A stretch of 64,000 bases of DNA from positions 186,001 to 250,000 of the forward strand of contig JACVRA010000064.1 of assembly GCA_019828545.1 (NCBI GenBank), in the 5' to 3' direction. Position 1 is the stretch's first letter; each line of letters starts with the position of its first letter. Below are positions 56,412 through 64,000 of this stretch, piece after piece. Source of the DNA: Paracamarosporium sp. OC-R06-R3. Lineage: Eukaryota > Ascomycota > Dothideomycetes > Pleosporales > Didymosphaeriaceae. Made by a program: the position numbers and the translations under genes. The notes beneath the pieces were generated by a model that was not told the DNA's origin, made no database searches, and worked only from the letters and a program-made list of their open reading frames with translations.

Positions 56412-57514
56412 ATGGCAACGGAATTACCTACAACGAACGGTCACACTGCACAGGATGGCGAGAACAACTTTGCCGTCAAAGCAGGGTTGGCGAGAATGTT
56501 GAAGGGTGGAGTCATCATGGATGTAGTCAACGCTGAACAGGTACGCCATTGCCACCTTTGCAGCAATTTGAATGATCAGACACCTCAAGCGCAATCGGGA
56601 GTAGATCTGACGGTGAGAACAGGCACGCATAGCAGAAGAGGCCGGCGCATCCGCCGTCATGGCCCTCGAGCGCGTCCCCGCAGACATTCGAGCGCAGGGT
56701 GGCGTAGCACGCATGAGCGACCCCAAGATGATCAAGGAGATCATGGAGACAGTCACGATACCCGTCATGGCAAAGGCACGAATTGGCCACTTTGTAGAAT
56801 GCCAGGTGCGTCCCCCTCCCTCCCAACTACCCCACCCATTTCTGTTCTGTACCGTTCAACCTCTACTATGACTTATTGTTGGCGTCTAACAGCTGGAACC
56901 AGATACTCGAAGCCCTTGGCGTAGACTACATCGACGAGTCCGAGGTTCTCACGCCCGCCGACGCCATCCACCACGTTGACAAGCACCCCTTCCGCATCCC
57001 CTTCGTCTGCGGCTGCCGCAACCTCGGCGAAGCCCTCCGCCGCATCTCCGAGGGCGCAGCCATGATTCGCACAAAAGGCGAAGCCGGAACCGGCGACGTC
57101 ATCGAAGCAGTCCGCCACATGCGCACCGTAAACTCGGACATCCAGCGCGCTTCCGCCATGTCCTCCACCGAGCTCTACTCGTACGCAAAGGAGCTTGGTG
57201 TAGACTACAAGTTGCTCAAGGAGACGGCGAAGCTGGGTAGGCTTCCGGTGGTCAACTTTGCGGCAGGCGGTGTCGCAACGCCGGCGGATGCTGCGCTGAT
57301 GATGCAGCTTGGGTGCGACGGTGTGTTCGTGGGGAGCGGCATTTTCAAGAGCGGAGATGCGGCGAAGAGGGCGAAGGCTATCGTGCAGGCCGTGACGCAC
57401 TACAAGGACCCCAAGGTGCTGATGGAAGTGTCGATGGATCTGGGAGAGGCGATGGTGGGGATCAACTGTGGGGACTTGGGTGAGAAGGAGAAGCTGGCGA
57501 AGAGAGGCTGGTAA
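56412..57514 (+). CDS. PDX1: Pyridoxal 5'-phosphate synthase subunit Pdx1 (Snz/PyroA)
   Basis: Three exons (56412-56540, 56623-56805, 56903-57514) give 307 residues, the normal family length. The TIM barrel begins [16 protein letters not shown]. Active-site residues are in place: Asp37, Lys94 in MAKARIGHF (Schiff base with ribose 5-phosphate) and Lys162 in [11 protein letters not shown] (second lysine). [15 protein letters not shown] and GSGIFKS form the phosphate-binding end. With the glutaminase Pdx2, which is not in this window, it makes PLP from ribose 5-phosphate, glyceraldehyde 3-phosphate and glutamine. The third exon begins at ATACTCGAAG because the family reads [13 protein letters not shown]. 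The nearer acceptor 12 nt upstream would insert LEPD-like residues. Two TGACTCA elements upstream suggest cross-pathway control. Confidence 0.97.
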
Positions 57515-58220
57515 AGACGGTGCTACAGATGGTGGGTCACCATTGCATATATCTGCGTGGCGCTCAGCGTATTATAAGAAGGCTTGTAGCCGATTAGTGT
57601 TGGGCGTGTCTATTAGCATGGCGTATGTAGAAAATCAAATAACTCTGCTCAGTGTCACGCAAAAAGTCAAGAAATTTGCTCAATGTCACACAAACAATCA
57701 AGGACTTTGCCCAATGTCACACAAAAAATCAAGAACTCTGCCCAATGTTACACAAGCCAGCCACGTCATACCACTGTCCACGTAGCCCGCAGCGGACACC
57801 GATACCAACAGCCTACAGTACGGCAAGAATGTTAGAAAAGGTGCTTATTGCGAGCTATAACACTGTTGATGTGACTCTTCACGTGCTACATAATGTCACA
57901 GATGAATCGAAAATGAAATTTTGATTTTGAACAATATTTCTTTGGTGGACGTTTACCGAAATACTTAATGTTCCATTCCCACGAGCGTGCGCGTCTGTCA
58001 CCTGAGACCGACTAGTCGCAGCCCGCCGATTGTGATAGATGCCAGCGTAAGGGCGCGGTAAGCCGCAGGCAAATCAGATAAAGAAAACGGACCCCATTAA
58101 CACTGGCCGTGTCAAAACCATCTATACACATTCATCAGGTATAGAAAAGATGCCGTGGCATCGGGGCGCGTCGAGACTGAAGAGTGGTTTTCATGAGAAA
58201 TGTAGGGACGAAGGAGCCGC
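57515..58220. other. Convergent region between PDX1 and SKP1, with tandem repeat
   Basis: It holds the 3' UTRs of PDX1 (+) and SKP1 (-). A 31-32 bp tandem repeat occupies 57632-57756. The rest shows no coding or RNA feature. Confidence 0.5.
57632..57756 (+). repeat. 31-32 bp tandem repeat, four degenerate copies
   Basis: The core TCAA recurs at 57635, 57667, 57698 and 57729 (periods 32, 31, 31). Each unit also holds a CTCTGC/TTTGC-like stretch and CARTGTYACRCAA. Copies 2-4 are most alike. It begins about 120 bp after the PDX1 stop, probably within the 3' UTR. Confidence 0.85.
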
Positions 58221-58863
58221 TTAACGGTCCTCAGCCCACTCGTTCTCGCGACGGATCTGGTCCTCCTCTTCAGGCGTGAAATCATTCTGGATGTTGAACG
58301 TCTTGCGGATCTCGTCAGGCGACTTGCCCTTGATCATGTTGGCGACAGTCTTGCAACCGACGTCGAGAAGGGCCTTGATGTCGAGGTAGTTGGCAGCCTG
58401 TGTCAAGGTTAGTATACCGTCCAATAACGAAGTCGGCGAAGCCGGGGATAAGGCGGCTGTGTACGTACCAAGATGATCTCAAAGAGCATCTCCTGGTCAA
58501 CCTGCATGAACTTCTGGTCCCACTCGTCGATGTCGGTGGACTTCTTGCGAGAGTCGGAGTCGTCATCCTGGGAAGCGGGGGGGTCTTTGCGGTGGTGCTC
58601 GCACCACTCAAGAACCTTCTTCATGACTGCCTCGTTAACCTGTGTTGTATTAGCCAATGATCGATGAGTTACGGTGTTCTGGAAGTACATACGTTAGGGA
58701 TGGGGATGGCCTCATCGTTGTCAACGCCGAGATCCTCCAACAGGTTCTTGATGAGGATGGAGCGCTCGGCGACGTCACGGTCGACAGCAATCTCGGCGTT
58801 GTCAGAGGTGGTGATCTTGATCTTGGTGGCGCTGCTGTCGGCAGGAGTAGCGGCAGCAGACAT
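58221..58863 (-). CDS. SKP1: SCF ubiquitin ligase subunit Skp1
   Basis: Three exons of near-equal size (58863-58693, 58639-58469, 58397-58221) give 172 residues. The BTB/POZ fold comes first ([32 protein letters not shown]). The acidic loop [69 protein letters not shown] and the WAEDR terminus then form the F-box-binding half. This is an almost textbook Skp1. It links cullin-1 to F-box proteins and also serves kinetochore and vacuolar ATPase assembly complexes. The intron between PIPN and VNEAV and the one before AANYL are clean gt-ag introns. It is divergent from SMP3 across about 1.2 kb. Confidence 0.97.
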
Positions 58864-60019
58864 GGCGGCTATGGTATGTGTGTATTACTGAGAGGTTGCG
58901 GTGGACGGTAGGCTGAAGCGGGGTTGCAGCGAGATGCGGCAGGCGTTGAGTTGCTCTGTGAGTTTGTTATGAAAAGGCTCATTGAGACGAGCGGCGGGGG
59001 ATTAAATACGAGAGCGAGGCCTTGTCAAAGGGCTTGCGCAGGTCGGTTGCGGGTGGTATTGTGAAGGCAGAAAGGTGACAACCCACGACTGCGCCTGCTC
59101 GAGCGGGCGTTGTTCAGGCCCCAGCCGCCGAAAGAGGCAAGGCGCAAGGCTGCCGTTGCTTTGTCCGGAACGAGCAGTCACGTAGCGCGCTCATTGTCTA
59201 CTTGCATTTACTTTGTTGCACTTTCGTAATGGCTTTCTTCCGAACCCGCCCATGGCGCAGCCACATCCGTGTTTCTCAGTTGTCCAAGGCCACGGCTGGA
59301 CATCTGGATGTTGGGTACTCCACACTGGCCAACCTGACCCGCCTCATTCGTAACGAAGACACAGCCAACGAACAGAACACAGAACACAGCATAGTTCTTG
59401 CACTTGCCTTGCTATGTCCAGCTGCAACCTATGCAATACACGCGCAAATTGCAAAAAGAGGTTTATTACAGTATACAAACAGTACGGTTCACGTTGCCTG
59501 TGCTTAGAAACCACAGTATATCCTAGGGTGGCGCAGAGCAGGAACGGATCATCCTCTTTGGCATGCCATGGAATCTCAAAGAAGACAACCAAACCACTCA
59601 ACAACCACTCAAGCAACCAAAGCATCGAAACGCGAAACTCTGTTTTAGACCCGCCAGCCGGGCGACGCCCTGCTCATACCTCGCGATCCCGTGCGGCGCG
59701 CGAGATATGTCCGGAATGAGCGCGACGACTCGTTCGCAGCGGCTGAATGCATCGTTAGCAACACATGTCATCTATTCTTACTTTTCCAACATGTAAATAT
59801 CCAACGTATGCCCCGATGCTGACGTGTTGTGTATCGGGTGCTTTTTGCCTATCCCCCTTATCCAATCCACATGGCCGTAGCACCATCATTCGTTTGATCA
59901 CGCTTAACTCCACCACCTGTCCATAAAGCTCGCTGGCCTCGACTGTGACACAGACAGCACCCGCCGCGAACAGACATGCCCCAGAGTGCACCCTCCCCAT
60001 CGCACCTTCTGCAGGCACC
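58864..60019. promoter_or_regulatory. Divergent region, SKP1 / SMP3
   Basis: About 1.16 kb separates the SKP1 start (-) and the SMP3 start (+). Open frames are short, mostly overlapping on both strands, and without motif. No tRNA is seen. Confidence 0.45.
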
Positions 60020-61765
60020 ATGTGGCGTAGGACCTACTTCTTCCTGATTCTCGTGCGCATCTACTTTGCGCTATCGCCGAGCTACCTGCACCCGGACGAG
60101 AACTTCCAGGGCCCCGAGGTCGTTGCAGGTACGCTGGCTTCACCGACGAACCATCCACGGTCCACGGTCCACGGTCCACAGCTAACACTCGACGCGCAGG
60201 TCGCGTTTTCTCGTATCCGGTACACGAAACGTGGGAGTTCACGGCGGCGCATCCCATCCGCAGCACCTTTCCGCTATGGCTTGCGTACGGCTGGCCCATG
60301 TACATACTGCGCTGGCTCTGGGAGGGCTTCGGATATGGGGAGGTGTCGCCGTCAGTCGTCTACTGGACGCTGCGCGTGCTGATGCTCTCGCTGAGCGTTG
60401 TGCTTGAGGACTGGGCCATACAGGAGCTGGTGCCCTCGCAGCGCGCCCGACGCGTCGCCCTCTTGCTGATAGCTTCGTCGTACGTGACGTGGACTTTTCA
60501 GGCGCACACCTTCTCAAACAGCCTGGAGACGCTGGTAGTCAGCTGGAGCTTGGTGTTGATCCAGCGCATTGCGGAAGACAAGGTATGCCCGAGCCTCGGA
60601 ATGCGTTCCGGATCTACGCATGCAGCTAACAAGCCGCAGAAGCGCTCTGGCGTCTTAGCTTCATCACTGCTGGGCTTCTTTGTCGTCGCAGGTACCTTCA
60701 ACCGGATCACCTTCCCTGCGTTCCTAGTCGTGCCTTCCTTCACTCTGCTGCCTCACTTTTGGAGAAAGTCAGTCGTCGCTCCCTTCCAACAGCGCTCACC
60801 CCTTGCTAACACACCACAGGCCATTCTCACTGGCATTCATCATCCTCTTTGCATTCTTGACTGCGTTCCTAGCCATCAGTGTCGACACGGCATTCTATAC
60901 CCCTGGCGACTTTACCTTTTCAAACGTCTTCCATAATCCGGTCATCACACCACTCAATAATTTCTTATACAACTCAGACTCTGCGAACCTGGCCCAGCAT
61001 GGCCTCCACCCTCGTTACCAACATTTCCTTGTCAACCTGCCACAGCTGCTTGGTCCCGCTACCGCCCTTCTTTTCCTTCTTCGCCGCTCGCAGGTCACCC
61101 TGACATTGGTCTCTGCGCTCTCCGGCATTGCGCTCCTCAGTATTTTCCCACATCAGGAAGCTCGTTTTCTACTTCCCGCTGTCCCGCTGATACTGGCTTC
61201 TGTATCTCTTCCAAGGGTCCAGAAAAAGTTTTGGATCTCAGCATGGATTCTGTTCAACGTCGTACTCGGTGTCTTAATGGGCATATATCACCAAGGTGGA
61301 ATTGTACCTGTACAAATGCACATCGCAAAGTCGAATGAGACGGTCAGCCATGCGTTTTGGTGGAAAACATACAGCCCTCCTATCTGGCTTTTGAACGGCA
61401 AGAACGAGCAGCTAAAGACAGTCGATCTGATGGGAATGCCTGGCGACAAGATGCTCGAACAACTCAACGCCGCCCTTCCAACATGCCGTACACGCAAACT
61501 TCCAAAACTCGAAGACAGAAAAGCAGTCTACCTCATCGCGCCTCGATCGGCTTATTTCCTACAACCTTACCATGACCCCACCAAGCATGAGGATATCTTT
61601 CTCGAAGAAGCTTGGAGCTACCGACGACATCTCAATCTCGACGACATGGACATCCCCAAGGATGGCTTCTGGAAGACCATGGGCCGCGTCGTTGGCGATC
61701 GCGGCCTGGTCGTTTGGCGCGCATCGAGGAACTGCTGGTCTAAGCAGCCGCATTCACTTTCCTAA
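60020..61765 (+). CDS. SMP3: GPI mannosyltransferase 4 (Smp3, GT22 family)
   Basis: Four exons (60020-60128, 60200-60582, 60640-60767, 60820-61765) give 521 residues. The N-terminal membrane span ends in [16 protein letters not shown], the HPDE-type loop shared by GT22 mannosyltransferases. [14 protein letters not shown] and [10 protein letters not shown] follow across the first intron and point to Smp3 within the family. [19 protein letters not shown] and [16 protein letters not shown] are further GT22 marks. The protein has about eight to nine membrane spans. In the ER it adds the fourth mannose to the GPI core, essential in fungi where ethanolamine phosphate on Man3 needs Man4 present. The first intron contains four TCCACGG-type heptamers. 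The C-terminal 120 residues form a soluble tail. Confidence 0.93.
60154..60181 (+). repeat. Tandem heptamer TCCACGG in SMP3 intron 1
   Basis: Three exact TCCACGG copies and a fourth ending in CAG, inside the 71-nt first intron of SMP3. The unit resembles that of the array at 23202-23249. Confidence 0.8.
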
Positions 61766-62850
61766 AACTTTCCTATCTTGTACTTTCGGCGCAACGGAAT
61801 GGATATAGACGAGAGGGCGCAAGCTATCTTCCAGCATGGGATGCTTTTCGACTCTTGATACCCTCTTGTACATAGGCTTTGTAATACTAATTCAATCGGG
61901 ATTGGTGGGTGCTTTTCACATCATGGAATAATTTTCAAAATTCTTTGAGGTGGTGCTAGTGAAATGCACCATGCGTGTGAGGCTGTGCTCTACGGCTCGT
62001 AAGTATGATCTTGTCAAATATTGCGGAGTGCAACCCAGTAGGTGCGTACATGCTGATGACTCGTTTGGACTGCGATGGGCCTCGCTACAAGAGCGGTAGC
62101 GTTGTTGAGGTGTCAGGGTTGTCTTGTGTCGAGATATCTAATTAACAAGCTACATTGTAATACAGAAGGGTGCTATGATGAGTTCAAATCCGCAGAAAAC
62201 ACTCGTGGGTATACTTGGGACTATATTGTTAAAGTCGATCACAAAAACAGTATGCTCCATTACATAGAGCTTCGTACAAATTTTTCCGTTCCTTGTATAG
62301 CAAAAGGAAGCTTTTAATCGTCACATATATAGATAACCCCATACTTGTGCGAAGCCCCTGGAAAGCGGTGTGTCCTCGCGCTCTGTCACTAAACGAATGG
62401 CTAACGCAATTCGGACGAACAACTAAAGCGCTTCACCGCTCCAAGCAATGGACAGCAAATTTTTGAACCCATCTCCAATCCAGGTTTGTTACACGCCCAA
62501 GTACTAATCAGACAGGACAATTGACAGACAGCATCGCCCGCTGCATCCCGGAAGTATGCGTCCGTGCAGCCAACGAGCGACGTAACTGGGACCGTGCCGT
62601 GCCAAAAATTCGCGTTCGGTGGATTTCCCCAGTATAGATAATACGGAGACCAACCACTGTTAATCTTTTGATTCGGTGCTGTACTATCGTCAACTTAGCG
62701 TCCGAGACACGTGCGCGTTACTACTCAACCGCGTCTGCTCCTTCGCGCGCACCTCAACTCATCACCGTTTGACTATTTGAGGCCCCCCCCCCTGCCTGAG
62801 CCTCACACTCTGGCTGCTCAGCTTCTTCAACACGTCAACTTTATACAGTC
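61766..62850. other. Intergenic region, nothing recognised
   Basis: It holds the SMP3 3' UTR and the promoter of the repeat protein at 62851. A run of ten C lies near 62,785. No coding or RNA feature is supported. Confidence 0.45.
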
Positions 62851-64000
62851 ATGAACGAAGCCTACAGCAACGAGCTGTGCGCGATCCTCCGCAAAGATGG
62901 GACATTTCACGCGATCTCCAGCCTGAGCGAGTGGAATTTGAGGAGTAGTTCGTGGGGCGGGAGCGACGAGGACAGGGCGCAGACGGTACGTATGCGGATG
63001 CAATGTCAAACTCTAACCACCTATCCAGCAAGCACTAACAAAAATGTAGCTACCCAGCAAGCAGCTTCGCAATGAGGTCGGCGACACGATGCCATTCTTC
63101 TTCATGGAGTACCCGGAATACGCGCCGGCTGTGCAGGAGATTTCTGAGATAGATGTGGAGACTGAACGCACGGACGGATCACCCGAGGAGCATGTTTCAT
63201 TAAACACGGCCATCATCGAGGAACCCGAACTCGAGGAACTGGAAATTGAGGAACCAAAATTCGAGGAACCCAAGATCGAGGAGCCCAAGATCGAGGAACC
63301 AGAAATTGAGAAGTCAGAAGTCGAACAACCAGAAGTCGAAGAACCTGAAATCCAAGCACCCAAAATCGAGGAGCCAGAAGCCAAGGAGCCAGAACCCGAG
63401 GAGCCGGAAATCGAAGAGCCGGAAACCAAAGAGCTAGGAACTGAAGAGCCAGAAACTGAGGAGCCAGATGTCGAGGAGCCAGAACTCAAAGAGCCGGATG
63501 TCGAGGAGCTAAAACTCAAGGAGCCAGAACTCGAGGAGCCAGAAATTGAGGAACCGGAGTCTGAAGAGCCAGAAAGTGGGGAATTAGAATTTGAGGAGTC
63601 AGAAATTGGAGAACTGGAATTCGAGGAGTCAGAATTCGAGGGATCAGAACTCGAGGAACGGGGGGTGTACATTCCAGATTGGAGCCTAAAGATTGCGCAA
63701 GCCAGTTTCGCCGCAGCTACCATTTCTTCATTACTAAAAAAGAGAGAGAGCGGGTCATTTACCGGCACATCTCCGAAGACACCTAAGAATACGCCTACGA
63801 AAACGCCGTCAAAGATACCCGTAATGACACCTGGAAAGAGCCCCAGGAATACGCCTTCAAGAACGCCTTCAAGTGCGTCTGTAGATGCGCGTTCAACGAC
63901 ACCTATCAAATTACATAGGAGAACGTCTTCAGGTTTATCAGAGACACGTTTCACGACGCCTAATAGCACGCCTAGAAGAATACCTACGCGAACGGTTTCA
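62851..64000 (+). CDS. Glu-rich pentapeptide-repeat protein, 5' part (cut by right edge)
   Basis: Exon 1 (62851-62985) and exon 2 (from 63050) join in phase, and the frame stays open to the window edge, giving 362 codons with no stop. The N-terminal 85 residues look globular (MNEAYSNELCAILRKDGTFHAISS.. and PFFFMEYPEYAPAV). Then 30 uninterrupted five-residue units of the form E-x-E-E-P (63212-63661) make a strongly acidic stretch. A short hydrophobic/aromatic patch (VYIPDWSLKIAQASFAAATISSLL) follows, then a basic Thr-Pro-rich tail (KTPKNTPTKTPSKIP and similar). I do not recognise the protein. Proline every fifth residue suggests an extended rod; many T-P sites suggest proline-directed phosphorylation. 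The opposite strand is also open here only because of the repeat. Confidence 0.72.
63212..63661 (+). repeat. 15-bp coding minisatellite, 30 units
   Basis: Thirty consecutive 15-nt units encode E-x-E-E-P variants (EIEEP, ELEEP, KIEEP, DVEEP, later ELEFEES-like). No unit is lost or shifted, so the reading frame is kept exactly across 450 bp. Later copies drift from Pro to Leu or Ser at position five. Confidence 0.9.

Noticed and set aside
56118..56924. 268-codon + frame spanning the PDX1 start
   Set aside because: It reads through PDX1 introns in another frame; the three-exon PDX1 keeps all active-site residues.
63013..63969. 318-codon Gly/Ser-rich frame on the - strand at the right edge
   Set aside because: It is produced by reading the 15-bp repeat backwards. 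The + strand has a phase-correct intron, a normal start and globular flanks, so it is the better coding strand.

Overview
This window looks like a nuclear chromosome segment of a filamentous ascomycete, most likely a Dothideomycete of the Pleosporales type. The genes are single-copy eukaryotic housekeeping genes broken by many short introns, mostly 45-100 nt, with gt..ag ends and ctaac/ctgac-like branch points. They lie on both strands with no operons, and the families present (DUF3176, LaeA-like methyltransferase, DAL5-type transporter, FUN14, Pdx1) are those of filamentous fungi. The order-level placement is inference. For nearly every gene I rebuilt the exons by hand, requiring reading frames to join in phase and the product to match its family.

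Layout, left to right: the 5' end of a DAL5-like MFS transporter (-), divergent from a 2-oxoglutarate/Fe(II) oxygenase (+); an AYR1-like short-chain dehydrogenase (-); a Cla4-type p21-activated kinase (-); a CPA2-type cation/proton antiporter (-), divergent from alpha-actinin (+); an orphan multi-pass membrane protein (+); a large CRIB-domain protein (-); about 9 kb in which I can support no gene; RPF1 (-), divergent from glycyl-tRNA synthetase (+); a LaeA-like methyltransferase (+); the CAF1/POP2 deadenylase (-), divergent from the complex I subunit NDUFB3/B12 (+); a DUF3176 membrane protein (-); LAS21/GPI7 (-), divergent from a FUN14 protein (+); an importin-13/Kap122 karyopherin (-), divergent from aminopeptidase P (+); PDX1 (+); SKP1 (-), divergent from SMP3 (+); and the 5' part of a protein with a long Glu-rich pentapeptide repeat (+), cut by the right edge.

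Functional threads: two genes feed GPI-anchor assembly (LAS21, SMP3). Two genes encode CRIB-type Cdc42/Rac effectors (CLA4 and the CRIB protein). RPF1, GRS1 and CAF1 serve ribosome production, translation and mRNA decay. GRS1 and PDX1 each carry a pair of perfect TGASTCA elements, the Gcn4/CpcA site, just upstream, which suggests cross-pathway amino-acid control. GRS1 and aminopeptidase P share a two-start architecture: a weak first ATG giving a mitochondrial presequence, no intervening ATG in any frame, then a strong second ATG. This predicts mitochondrial plus cytosolic isoforms from one gene.

Other unusual features are an in-frame 60-nt candidate cassette exon that would interrupt the catalytic strand of CAF1, a GC-AG intron in LAS21, a 14-nt first coding exon in NDUFB3, a 31-32 bp tandem repeat after PDX1, short GC-rich tandem arrays, and two G-quadruplex-type motifs. 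I saw no rRNA, convincing tRNA, transposon, CRISPR or viral feature.
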